Assembly: GCF_000333895.2 (NCBI RefSeq)
Contig: NZ_ANFM02000018.1
Location: forward strand, 62,001-126,000
DNA from: Grimontia indica
GTDB taxonomy: Bacteria > Pseudomonadota > Gammaproteobacteria > Enterobacterales > Vibrionaceae
DNA: 64,000 bases
Reading direction: 5' to 3'
Part shown: piece after piece, positions 8,884-17,410 of the stretch
Layout: every line of letters begins with the position of its first letter
Numbering within the stretch: position 1 is the first letter of the stretch
Notes under the pieces: generated by a model
The model's database searches: none
What the model saw: only the letters and a program-made list of their open reading frames with translations
What the model was told of the DNA's origin: nothing
Position numbers and translations under genes: made by a program

Positions 8884-10302
8884 TTAGGCTAATGCCAGTT
8901 TCCCAGTTCGTTCCTGTTGCTTGTAAGTCATGATTGTCAGCAACATAGGGACAAAAATGGCTATTAACATGGCGATGCCATATACACTCCAGTACTGACT
9001 TTGTATTGATAAGATGGCCGGCAATCCGCCCACGCCAATGCCGTTTGCCATCACACCAGCAAAGCCACATAACGCTGCTGCCATCGACGCCCCAATCATG
9101 GCTGACAACATGGGGAAGCGGTATTTAAGGTTGATTCCGTACATGGCGGGCTCTGTGACACCGAGGTAAGCGGAAATGGCCGCCGGGACCGAGATTTCGC
9201 GTTCATTTTTTTTCTTACTGATAATGATAATTCCGAGTACCGCCGAGGCTTGTGCCATGTTGGAGAGGGCAACGATAGGCCAAATAGGTGTACCTCCCAT
9301 TTCCTGCATCAGTTGAAGGTCGACTGCATTGGTTGTGTGGTGGACACCGGTGATCACTAAAGGGGAATAGAGGAATCCAAAGATGGCTGCACCAATAAAC
9401 GCATAGTCACCCGTCATGGCGGCGCGAGCTAAAAAGGCAACACCACTTCCAATTTCACGGCCGATTGGACCAATGATGCTGTGAGCTAGAATGACAGCAG
9501 TGGTCAGGGCAAGAAAAGGCACGACAACGAGATAGAGGTAAGACGGAATAATGCGCTTTAGGTGTGTTTCAATAAACGCGAGGGCCATACCGGCGAAAAT
9601 AGCGGGTATTACTTGTGCCTGATATCCCACCTGTTCAATAGCGAAGGCGCCAAAATCCCAGACTTCAGGGGCTTGTGTGCCAATGAGGTAGGCGTTCATC
9701 AGTTGTGGAGAAACCAAGGTTACTCCTAAGACAATTCCTAATATGGGTGTGCCACCCAGCTTGTTGACGGTGGACCAACATATTCCGACAGGCAGGAAGA
9801 AGAACACGGCTTCACCAATCAACCATAAAAAGCTGTGTGAGGTTGCCCAGAACTCGCTGGTTTCGATGAGTGTTTTCCCTCCGAACATTTCCACATCGCC
9901 GATGACATTGCGAAAACCGAGGATCAGTCCCCCCGTGATAATAGCGGGCAGAAGGGGAACAAAAATTTCTGCGAGGTGTGATATGGCACGCTCCAACACA
10001 TTCATGTTCTGTCGGGCTGCTTTCTTTGCTGCTTCCTTTGATTCACCTTTGATGCCAGCTTGTTGCTCCAGTAGCTTGAATGCTTGATCGACGTCCGTGC
10101 CGATTACGACCTGAAACTGCCCGGCATTGGTGAAACAGCCTTTCACCATTGGCAATTTCTCTATTGCTTTGGCATCAGCCTTCTCCGTCTGATTTAGCAC
10201 GAACCTAAGCCTCGTCAAGCAATGACTCACTGTTGCTATGTTCTCTCTTCCGCCGACTAAACGGATAAGGTCGTCAACCCCTTTTGCCGTAATGCTACTC
10301 AT
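8884..10302 (-). CDS. treB: Trehalose-specific PTS transporter, EIIBC
   Basis: Imports and phosphorylates trehalose to trehalose 6-phosphate. The start at 10302 gives 472 residues, matching E. coli TreB. The N-terminal EIIB domain carries the phosphorylated cysteine in SHCLTRLRFVL (about residue 28) and LPMVKGCFTNAGQFQVVIG. The EIIC membrane domain follows, with conserved stretches such as GGTPILGIVLGVTLVSPQL and VTEPAMYGINLKYRFPML. No EIIA domain is present, as in E. coli, where EIIA-Glc is borrowed. It is the first gene of the treB-treC operon, with treR just upstream on the same strand. Confidence 0.96.
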   Translation of the reverse strand: MSSITAKGVDDLIRLVGGRENIATVSHCLTRLRFVLNQTEKADAKAIEKLPMVKGCFTNAGQFQVVIGTDVDQAFKLLEQQAGIKGESKEAAKKAARQNMNVLERAISHLAEIFVPLLPAIITGGLILGFRNVIGDVEMFGGKTLIETSEFWATSHSFLWLIGEAVFFFLPVGICWSTVNKLGGTPILGIVLGVTLVSPQLMNAYLIGTQAPEVWDFGAFAIEQVGYQAQVIPAIFAGMALAFIETHLKRIIPSYLYLVVVPFLALTTAVILAHSIIGPIGREIGSGVAFLARAAMTGDYAFIGAAIFGFLYSPLVITGVHHTTNAVDLQLMQEMGGTPIWPIVALSNMAQASAVLGIIIISKKKNEREISVPAAISAYLGVTEPAMYGINLKYRFPMLSAMIGASMAAALCGFAGVMANGIGVGGLPAILSIQSQYWSVYGIAMLIAIFVPMLLTIMTYKQQERTGKLALA

Positions 10303-10340
10303 AGTCTTAATCCCTGCATGTTGATATTCATGGTTAGCTT

Positions 10341-10356
10341 TTGGAACCGTTCCCAA
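10341..10356. promoter_or_regulatory. TreR operator 1
   Basis: Near-perfect palindrome TTGGAACCGTTCCCAA, 39 bases upstream of the treB start. On the minus strand it directly follows a TATATT -10-like element. An identical 16-base copy lies at 5157-5172. Confidence 0.75.
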
Positions 10357-10385
10357 AAATATATCAGGCTTTGCTCAGGATGCCG

Positions 10386-10399
10386 TGGGAACATTCCCA
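10386..10399. promoter_or_regulatory. TreR operator 2
   Basis: Palindrome TGGGAACATTCCCA, with arms TGGGAA/TTCCCA, about 44 bases from operator 1 (centre to centre). The two sites bracket the presumed treB promoter, an arrangement suited to cooperative or looped repression. Confidence 0.7.
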
Positions 10400-10451
10400 A
10401 AACAGGATTTAGCTCACAAAGCAGTCGATCGGGATAAATGGGGAACAGCGC

Positions 10452-11420
10452 TTAGTCGTTGTCGGTCAGCAAGAGTCTACTGGGCTGTAAAAAATGGTAA
10501 GAGTTTGCTTTCTTTGGGTTTTCGAGTTGAGTGAGAAGCTGTTTCGCTGCCGCCTCGCCCGCTTGTCGGTAACCTAAGTCCACACTAATAGATTGTGGAA
10601 ATACAAACCGAAGCAGTTGGTGGTTACCAATGCCGCCGAGACGAATGTCTGAACGGCCAATATCCTGTAATCGTTTACCCACGGCGAGCGCCAATGTGTC
10701 AGACGCGCAGACAACGGCTTGGGTTTCTCTTCGAATTAGCGCGTCGGTGTTCTGATAACCACTGTCCAGTGTCACCTCAGCGGTATTCCATACGGGGTCA
10801 AGCCCGTGTGAGTGGCAAAAACAGAGGTAGCTGTCGAGTCGCGCTTTACCCGTTGTTAAGTCTTTAGGGCTGACCCCCAGGTAGCTGATGTACCTCAAGC
10901 CTTCGTCATAAAAATGAGTCATCAATTGTTCGACAGCGCCACGGTTGTCATAGCTGACAGAGCTGAAGCGATCGGTATCTACCGCCATTACTACACATCT
11001 TTCTTCAAAAGGAGAGAGCTGGTCGACATCAAAATCCGAGAAGCCAAACATGATAATACCATCAGCATTCCGGCGTTTGAGTACCTCGATATGCTCTGCG
11101 GTGAGGGCTGCATCGAACTGGCTTTCCATGATGGCAGCATCATAACCCTGCGCATAGAGCGTTGAAAGAATACCGCTTACCGCTGCGTTTTCGGCACTGG
11201 AATCGAGTTTAGCGACAATAACTCCAATCAGGCGGGAACGACCTGCCCGCATGGATTGTGCTGACTTGGAGGGAGAAAAACCATGTTGAGCAATAACGGA
11301 CTGAACGAGATCACGTGTCTCATCTTTAACGCGAGAATCGTTGTTCAACACACGGGAAACCGTCGACTTACCAACGCCAGCCAGTTTTGCGATATCCAAT
11401 ATGGTGAGCTTTTTTGTCAT
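10452..11420 (-). CDS. treR: Trehalose operon repressor, LacI family
   Basis: A 322-residue repressor (E. coli TreR: 315). The N-terminal LacI-type helix-turn-helix is plain (LDIAKLAGVGKSTVSRVLNN), then comes the hinge and a periplasmic-binding-like sensor domain that should recognise trehalose 6-phosphate. It is placed directly upstream of treB on the same strand with the operators in between. It should repress treBC and, from the operator copies, the LysR gene at 4132-5019. Confidence 0.9.
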   Translation of the reverse strand: MTKKLTILDIAKLAGVGKSTVSRVLNNDSRVKDETRDLVQSVIAQHGFSPSKSAQSMRAGRSRLIGVIVAKLDSSAENAAVSGILSTLYAQGYDAAIMESQFDAALTAEHIEVLKRRNADGIIMFGFSDFDVDQLSPFEERCVVMAVDTDRFSSVSYDNRGAVEQLMTHFYDEGLRYISYLGVSPKDLTTGKARLDSYLCFCHSHGLDPVWNTAEVTLDSGYQNTDALIRRETQAVVCASDTLALAVGKRLQDIGRSDIRLGGIGNHQLLRFVFPQSISVDLGYRQAGEAAAKQLLTQLENPKKANSYHFLQPSRLLLTDND

Positions 11421-11664
11421 CGATGACTCAATCAGAGGGCTAAAAAAGGCATTTTGCTGGTAAACACGACAAAATCAAGCCCAAGCCTTGTTGGATGTGA
11501 GATTGCAACCAGCTATGAGGCATTTTTGATACCAGTGATATGAGTGATGGGACTGATAAGTGAAAGAGCGGTTTCTATTCACTCCTCTTTAAGTCAACCC
11601 GTGCTTCGAGGCGTTGAGTATGTTATTAGAGGAGTGATGTACAATAGAAATAGAGCAGCACAGC

Positions 11665-12210
11665 CTAGCGTTTCACACAAACGAAAATAGCGTTACCTGA
11701 CGCGTTACCCCACATCTCCAGCTTTTCGTAGTCGTGCTCGAATACCGTCACTTCAAAGTAAGGCGCTAACAGCTCAGTGAGTTCTTGGAAGGTTACCGCG
11801 ACCATTGGGCGCTCGTCGTGCCATTCTTCGGTGACTTTGTCTGTGGTCTTTTCAATGCTGAGCTTGAGCGCTTGCTTGTCGCCCTCACCGCCGTAGAACC
11901 AGCCCGATTTGAAAGCAAACTCACTGCCTTCATGCTGAACAATATGACGCACGAAGGAGCCGTTGTTGATCAGATTTTTCGCGACCGCGTTGAAGCAGAA
12001 CACACCACCATCTACCATTGCAGCGTGCGCGCTTTCAATACATGCGCGCAGGTTTTCAATACTGCCGCTGTAATGGATGGAGTAGAGGAAACAAGTGATG
12101 AGGTCGTACGGTTGGTCAACCACGAAGTTACACATGTTCTGCAGCGAAAAAGCCGCTTCTGTCCAAAAACCATTCAGCGCAGCCATTGGCTGCGCTGGTG
12201 GTTTTATCAA
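11665..12210 (-). pseudogene. SAM-dependent methyltransferase, N-terminally truncated
   Basis: The 181 residues match the C-terminal two thirds of a class I methyltransferase: YDLITCFLYSIHYSG (motif II region), MVDGGVFCFNAV and the family-like ends FYGGEGDKQAL and GNAIFVCVKR. The glycine-rich SAM-binding motif I that should precede them is missing. The reading frame stays open about 27 codons upstream to a TAG without an ATG, and only a TTG (12210) or an internal ATG (12186) can start it. Both points suggest that the 5' end was lost at a rearrangement junction. The neighbouring ackA fragment supports this. Substrate unknown. Confidence 0.55.
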
Positions 12211-12321
12211 TTGGTCGGGTAGTGGGTGACAGGATGCCGCTTGAAAAATTCGGGATTCAATGGCTTCGCAGTCGCTTAGAGCGACTAACTAAATACATCG
12301 TTTATTCAAGCGATACGAATA

Positions 12322-12380
12322 GAAATCCAACCAACGAAGAATTTGTTATTGCCTCACAAGCTGCTGGGTTTTCTAACTAA
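12322..12380 (+). pseudogene. Remnant of the 3' end of an acetate kinase gene
   Basis: The last 18 codons before the TAA read NPTNEEFVIASQAAGFSN; ackA at 2826-4025 ends IPTNEEFVIASQAAEFTK (14 of 18 identical). DNA similarity starts abruptly near 12322 and continues through a terminator that also begins AAAAGCCGCTGA. The many silent differences show this is not a recent copy of the intact ackA. It marks the right side of the 4.06-12.3 kb segment. Confidence 0.75.
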
Positions 12381-12404
12381 TCCACAATAGCTGAATTGAG
12401 TACG

Positions 12405-12437
12405 AAAAGCCGCTGATGAGAGTCAGCGGCTTTTTTT
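12405..12437 (+). terminator. Intact ackA-type terminator
   Basis: AAAAGCCGCTGA / TCAGCGGCTTTTTTT stem-loop directly after the ackA remnant. Its left half is found again, truncated, after the intact ackA (4049-4060). Confidence 0.85.
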
Positions 12438-12689
12438 CAAAACTAACCTCAGAAAATCATACAAACTATTCGTGGCGTTGAGGCCAACGGTTAAATCGCC
12501 AAATACGGGCTTTCTCTCCCAATGCTGTATCTCCCGTCCAACATTGAAATTGAGTGGGTATTCAGGACTCAATGTCTCAATTATTAGCGTTGTGTTGGCG
12601 ATTTTTGTGTCCAATTAATAAAATCAAGATAGTTTTATATTTCATTTCTCGCGTTCCTAAAAAGAACAAACAACAAACGGAGGGGCAGA

Positions 12690-13457
12690 ATGAAGGAAAC
12701 ACAATCAACGCTTATTCGTGGCTTTCATATCCTTGAAAAAATTGTGAAGGCTGAAAAGCCACTTTCCAGTGTCTATCTTGCTGAAGAGTTAGATCTACCA
12801 AAACAAACCGTTCATCGTATCGCGCAACAACTGGAAGAGGATGGATTGTTGCAGCGTGAACCTGATGGAAAGCGTTTCACCGCTGGCACTCGTTTGTTAG
12901 ATTTGGCCAGAGCCACTCTTAAAAATTCTTCTATCAATGCACATCGCTATACCATTCTGAAAGAGCTCTCTGACGAGATAGGTGAAACCTGTAACCTGAC
13001 GATTTTGGATGGCTATGAAATTCTCTATCTGGAACGTGTTGAGACTAACTGGCCATATCGCATTCATTTGCCTGTCGGTGCGCATTACCCACTGCATTGC
13101 ACAGCATCGGGTAAGCTGTTCCTCGCAGATATGAAGGCTGCAACGCGCAAACGACTGTTAAAAAGCATGAACCTGACTCGCGAGACGTCGCAAACCATCA
13201 CGGATCTCACTCAGTTGGAAGCGCATTTGGCGAAGATAGCCGAAGATGGCGTGGGTGTGGATTCTGGTGAGTTTCTTGATGATATGGTGGCAATCGCGGT
13301 TCCCGTGATCAACAACGATAACCGCGTCGCTTTTACTGTCGCCGTTCATGCACCTTCTGCGCGTAAAACGACAGAAGAGTTAAGACAGTATTTGCCGCTA
13401 CTTCGCCGTGCTGCCCAGCGTCTAGCTGTCGCGGAATTTGGTATAACTGACGATTGA
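12690..13457 (+). CDS. IclR-family transcriptional regulator
   Basis: A 255-residue regulator. An N-terminal winged helix-turn-helix (LAEELDLPKQTVHRIAQQLEED, here split by its turn) is followed by the IclR effector domain with GETCNLT, LHCTASGKLFLA and the C-terminal LPLLRRAAQRLA. A strong GGAGGGG ribosome site precedes the ATG. It is convergent with the GMC dehydrogenase and is the first gene of the sulfonate region. It is clearly paralogous to the IclR protein at 25098-25901. IclR-type regulators are known beside isethionate genes, so control of the 13.5-18.7 kb module is the likely role. Confidence 0.85.
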   Translation: MKETQSTLIRGFHILEKIVKAEKPLSSVYLAEELDLPKQTVHRIAQQLEEDGLLQREPDGKRFTAGTRLLDLARATLKNSSINAHRYTILKELSDEIGETCNLTILDGYEILYLERVETNWPYRIHLPVGAHYPLHCTASGKLFLADMKAATRKRLLKSMNLTRETSQTITDLTQLEAHLAKIAEDGVGVDSGEFLDDMVAIAVPVINNDNRVAFTVAVHAPSARKTTEELRQYLPLLRRAAQRLAVAEFGITDD

Positions 13458-13575
13458 GTAAAACTCGCTAATTTAGAGTCTGGTGAGCGAAAAGGGTAAA
13501 CTGAAACCAAATAGCCAGCAGACTCTCCCCATTCTTGATGGCGAACACTTTCTTCGGCGCAGTCTGAACAGCCCG

Positions 13576-15189
13576 TTACTGCGCGAAACCATGGTCTTCC
13601 AGAATCATGTCAGAGGCCTTTTCTGCAATCATGATAGTGGGTGCATTTGTGTTACCTGATGCTATTTCCGGCATGATTGAAGCATCTACAACACGTAAGT
13701 TCTTAACGCCATAAACCTGCAATCTTGGGTTTACCACAGCCATCTCATCAACCCCCATTTTGCAGGTACTGGTTGGGTGATAAATGGTTTGGCTGTATTC
13801 TCTGGCTGCTGCCAACAACTCTTCATCTGATTGGAATTTTTCACCTGGCACATATTCGCTTAGCACATGCTCTGAAAGCGGAGGCGTACTCGCTATCTTT
13901 CTTGCGACTTTAATGGCATTGATAATCACAGTCTGGTCGCGCTCATCAGACAGATAGCAGGGCTGAATGGCTGGATGTTTTAGAGGATCTGTCGACGTGA
14001 TTTTTACACTCCCGCGGCTATAAGGTCGAAGTTGACACACTGACGCAGTAAACGCTGAAAAGGGGTGTACGCCATCCCCGGGTTTGTCGGCGCTAAGCGG
14101 TTGCATGTGAAACTGAATGTCTGGACGCGATAAGCTTGGGTCGGACTGTGTGAAAATGGTGACTTGGCTTGCTGCCAGAGTGAGTGGACCTGTTCGGTTA
14201 AAGAGGTATTGCAGCGCCACCATCACTCGTTTCGTCAGACTATTCAATTCGTCATTGAGTGTGCGCTCACTGGTTTTAAAGACCAATCTCACCTGAAGAT
14301 GGTCTTGCAGATTTTCACCCACACCAGGCAAGTCTTGAACAATCGCAATGCCCAGAGCGTTAAGCAGAGAAGCTGGACCGATTCCTGAAAGTTGAAGTAA
14401 CTGTGGCGAGCCAATGGCACCGGCGCTCAGAATGACTTCCCGACTCGCCATAATTTGCTTTTTAGCACCCTCTTTGAGTACTTCAACGCCGGTGGCAGTT
14501 TTGTTCTCAAAGAGCACTTTTGATACATGGTGATTGGTGAGAATATTCAGGTTTTCTCTATGCTTAGCGGGGCGCAAGAAGGATTTTGCTGTACTCCAGC
14601 GGAAGCCTTTATATGCGGTTTGCTGGAAGTAACCGACACCTTCTTGGACTTCGCCATTACAGTCAGGGTTATAAGGTATACCCAGCGCGGTCGCGGCGTT
14701 GATGAAGTGATCGGCAATCGGGCGGCGTAAGCGCAAATCGCTGACTTTCTGCGGGCCATTTACACCGTGATACTCGTCGGAACCGCGTTCCTGATCTTCT
14801 GACTTTTTGAAGTAGGGAAGCACCTCCTGATACGACCACCCCTGGTTTCCGAGCGCTGCCCAATGATCATAATCTTCTGCTTGTCCGCGAACATACAACA
14901 GCCCATTCAGAGCACTGGAGCCTCCTAACACTTTTCCTCTTGGCCACTGCAATTGGCGAGAATTGATACCCGGATCAGGTTCTGTGAGATAGCACCAATC
15001 TGTTTTTGGGTTGTGCATGGTCTTGAAATACCCCACCGGTATATGCAACCAGGGATTGTTGTCCTTCCCCCCAGCTTCTATCAAAAGGACCCGGACCGAT
15101 GGGTTTTTAGACAGACGATTGGCAAGAACACACCCGGCAGATCCAGCTCCAACAACAATAAAATCGTAATGATTTGAAGATAATCCCAT
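13576..15189 (-). CDS. GMC-family FAD-dependent alcohol dehydrogenase; candidate isethionate dehydrogenase
   Basis: A 537-residue glucose-methanol-choline oxidoreductase. The N terminus has the FAD-binding FIVVGAGSAGCVLANRL. GMC signature 1 (WPRGKVLGGSSALNGLLYVR) lies near residue 80, and signature 2 (GAIGSPQLLQLSGIG) is in the middle. The catalytic His is expected in YHPTSTCKMG, and NLRVVDASIMPE lies near the C terminus. By general similarity it could be called choline dehydrogenase. However, it sits back to back with a TRAP transporter, next to an IclR gene, and in the same region as xsc and pta. Known isethionate clusters have the same content (IseJ is a GMC-type enzyme), so oxidation of isethionate to sulfoacetaldehyde is the favoured role. 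Substrate is inferred. Confidence 0.8.
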   Translation of the reverse strand: MGLSSNHYDFIVVGAGSAGCVLANRLSKNPSVRVLLIEAGGKDNNPWLHIPVGYFKTMHNPKTDWCYLTEPDPGINSRQLQWPRGKVLGGSSALNGLLYVRGQAEDYDHWAALGNQGWSYQEVLPYFKKSEDQERGSDEYHGVNGPQKVSDLRLRRPIADHFINAATALGIPYNPDCNGEVQEGVGYFQQTAYKGFRWSTAKSFLRPAKHRENLNILTNHHVSKVLFENKTATGVEVLKEGAKKQIMASREVILSAGAIGSPQLLQLSGIGPASLLNALGIAIVQDLPGVGENLQDHLQVRLVFKTSERTLNDELNSLTKRVMVALQYLFNRTGPLTLAASQVTIFTQSDPSLSRPDIQFHMQPLSADKPGDGVHPFSAFTASVCQLRPYSRGSVKITSTDPLKHPAIQPCYLSDERDQTVIINAIKVARKIASTPPLSEHVLSEYVPGEKFQSDEELLAAAREYSQTIYHPTSTCKMGVDEMAVVNPRLQVYGVKNLRVVDASIMPEIASGNTNAPTIMIAEKASDMILEDHGFAQ

Positions 15190-15556
15190 CTTTTCCCTTC
15201 TCCCTGTTCACGAGTAACTGTCATGTATTCAAGGCGAGATGCTCCCGATCCAGCGCGAAATCGAAAATTCTCACACATTAAAATATGAGACTAGTTATCT
15301 CGATTTTTATAGTCAAGGCTTGAATTTTGATTTTTCTATGCCATAAATGGAATGTTCCGGTTCATTTTTTAACCATTCTTTAACATGGAGTGGTTGAAGC
15401 GTTACCAAAAACACGGAGCAAAAATTTTCCACTGAACGTTGGATTGCTTGAATTTCAGAGCGTGATGATTGAATGCAGAAGGCTCTGTTTGAGAACGCAA
15501 ATGTGGGCATGCCAGCGTAAACGTTTGAGCGACAGCCAACACAAAGGAGTGCGAGC
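15190..15556. promoter_or_regulatory. Divergent promoter region, GMC dehydrogenase / TRAP operon
   Basis: This 367-base gap serves both divergent transcripts. Visible elements are an imperfect palindrome GAGACTAGTTATCTC at 15287-15301 and GGAATGTTCC at 15349-15358, with arms GGAA/TTCC as in IclR-type sites. Either could bind the adjacent IclR regulator. No gene is supported. Confidence 0.4.
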
Positions 15557-16783
15557 ATGAGCAAAAATCGGGAAAAACTCACGCGGCGAGATTTTATGAA
15601 GGTGTCAGCCCATTTTGGGATGACCTCCACCCTTATCGCAGCAGGTAGTTTGGGAGCAGGTGCCACGGTATCTTCACTAGCACGAGCCGCCGAAAATACC
15701 CAAAAGGAACGCTATTCTGCGCCACCTAAATTTCAACTTAAATTTGGTGCGTCCGGGTTTAACGAGAAGAACCTCGATATTCAAAAGTCGGCGCAGCTTT
15801 TCTTTGCAAGAGATCTGGAGGAGCGGACAAACGGCGAAATTCGGGTTGAGTTCATTGGCAGCAATCAGATATGCGGGCAAACCAATTGTGTGAAGAAAAC
15901 ACAGCAGGGCATCATCGATATGTATTCTGCCTCAACCCAAAACTCAGCTGGCGGTGCGCCGTATCTCAATGTGTTGGATTACGCCTACATGTTCCCTTCC
16001 CGCGCATCTCAGTTTCATTTTTTCTACAGCAAGAAAAGCGAGCCCCTGTTTAGAGAGCCGTTGCGCCAGCGTCATAAAATGCAATTTCTGTTTACCCATT
16101 GCGAGCTGCGAGGTATCCAGCTTGGCTTGAAATGGAAAGACAAGCCTCTCGTCACGTCGATCGACCAGTTAGCGGGCACGAAAAACCGTGTAACGGGTAC
16201 GCAATTGGGGCGTATCGCCATGCAGTTGATGAATCTCAACCCAGTACCGATTGCTTGGGAAGAAACCCTGGATGGTCTGAAACAAGGGCTTATCGATGGA
16301 GCAGAAACTTGGATGGGGGCGGTGGCTTATGCGGGTATGGCACCGGTGGTTTCGCAGTGTGTTGACCTGAAATTCTTCTCAGGGACTGAGCACACGGCCA
16401 TGAGTCTACCGGTGTTTGATAAGTTGGGCTCCGATCTTCAGGATGATGTGATGGAGTCTGCGTATGTCGCTCAGATTTTCACACAAGGCATGAATGAGGC
16501 GGCACTGACTGACGTCATCGGTGCAACGAACCCGCCACGGGCGGGCACCATCTTCGCTGAAAACAATACCCGAGTTGCCACTTTGTCTGATGCTGAACTT
16601 CGTAAAGCAGAAGAAATGTGTTCGCCAGAGTTCAACCCAGAACCTTGGGAACAGTGGCGTGACCGTTTGAATAAGTGGTCCGGCGGACACGATACCTACC
16701 AAGAAATCTACGATATTGCGCGAGAAATTCCGCGCGACACTTCCGCTGTTAATGTGCCGCCACAACGCTGGTGGATGAGCTAA
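15557..16783 (+). CDS. TRAP transporter solute-binding protein (DctP type), Tat-exported
   Basis: Periplasmic receptor of a tripartite (TRAP) importer, 408 residues. The N terminus carries a twin-arginine motif, TRRDFMK (residues 9-15), followed by a hydrophobic stretch and a SLARAAE cleavage region, so it should be exported folded by the Tat system rather than by Sec. The body shows DctP features such as LAGTKNRVTGTQLGRIAMQL and PVPIAWEETLDGLKQGLIDG, the region around the conserved ligand-binding Arg. It heads an operon with the membrane subunits at 16874 and 17411. An unusual CGQTNC pair of cysteines lies in the N-terminal lobe. Isethionate is the proposed ligand, from context. Confidence 0.85.
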   Translation: MSKNREKLTRRDFMKVSAHFGMTSTLIAAGSLGAGATVSSLARAAENTQKERYSAPPKFQLKFGASGFNEKNLDIQKSAQLFFARDLEERTNGEIRVEFIGSNQICGQTNCVKKTQQGIIDMYSASTQNSAGGAPYLNVLDYAYMFPSRASQFHFFYSKKSEPLFREPLRQRHKMQFLFTHCELRGIQLGLKWKDKPLVTSIDQLAGTKNRVTGTQLGRIAMQLMNLNPVPIAWEETLDGLKQGLIDGAETWMGAVAYAGMAPVVSQCVDLKFFSGTEHTAMSLPVFDKLGSDLQDDVMESAYVAQIFTQGMNEAALTDVIGATNPPRAGTIFAENNTRVATLSDAELRKAEEMCSPEFNPEPWEQWRDRLNKWSGGHDTYQEIYDIAREIPRDTSAVNVPPQRWWMS

Positions 16784-16790
16784 ATAGGGT

Positions 16791-16843
16791 CGCACAGTGT
16801 CTGCTTACTGATGTGAAAACATATCCGCAAACAGGCCTGTGCG
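16791..16843 (+). other. Stem-loop between TRAP receptor and small subunit genes
   Basis: 7-base arms CGCACAG and CTGTGCG around a 39-base loop, in the gap between the receptor gene and the membrane-subunit genes. Such stems often keep the receptor mRNA more abundant than the distal mRNA. Confidence 0.35.
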
Positions 16844-16873
16844 TGTCTTTACTTCAAACTCTGTGAGGTCAGC

Positions 16874-17401
16874 ATGAAACCGCTACAAACCTTGCTCAAA
16901 TGGTTAGATGAAAACACGGAAAAGGTCATCATCTTGATCACTTATTCAAGTATGGCTGGGATAATTTTTGTGGAGGTTGTTCGGCGGTTTCTGTTCAACC
17001 AACAAGTACCCTGGAGCACGACAGTGCCTGTACTGCTTTTCTTGTGGGTGACGTGGTTTGGTGCTTCATACAACATCAAAAAACGTACGCATCTAGCGTT
17101 AACCGAAATTCGTTCGCGACTCTCCTACAAACATCAATTTTACTGCTTGGTTTTGGATGCGGTGCTCTGGATTGCCTTCGCCATCATCGTGATCTATCAC
17201 GCAACGAGTCAAACCTACATCGCTTATGACAATTTCGCCATTGTGGGTGGAACGGATGATGTCATGGAGTGGTGGTTTTACTTAGCTACGCCACTGGCTT
17301 GGGGGCTGATCGTCATTCGCGTGCTGCAGAATCTCGCTCAAGACATTAAGCAATATCAGCGTAAAGAGCCTTTCGTGCTCCAAGCATCACTACTGGATTA
17401 G
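16874..17401 (+). CDS. TRAP transporter small membrane subunit (DctQ type)
   Basis: A 175-residue inner-membrane protein with four predicted helices (around residues 18-38, 50-68, 90-112 and 132-152). It has the DctQ-typical VPWSTTVPVLLFLWVTWFGA and a KKRTHLALTE stretch. It follows the receptor gene by 90 bases and precedes the large subunit by 9 bases, so the three are one operon. It couples the receptor to the large permease subunit. Confidence 0.85.
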   Translation: MKPLQTLLKWLDENTEKVIILITYSSMAGIIFVEVVRRFLFNQQVPWSTTVPVLLFLWVTWFGASYNIKKRTHLALTEIRSRLSYKHQFYCLVLDAVLWIAFAIIVIYHATSQTYIAYDNFAIVGGTDDVMEWWFYLATPLAWGLIVIRVLQNLAQDIKQYQRKEPFVLQASLLD

Positions 17402-17410
17402 GAGCAGGAT

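Noticed and set aside
13475-13526. Terminator between the IclR gene and the GMC dehydrogenase (AGAGTCTG/CAGACTCT)
   Set aside because: 8-base arms with a 36-base loop and no T run on either strand; too weak to list as a feature.
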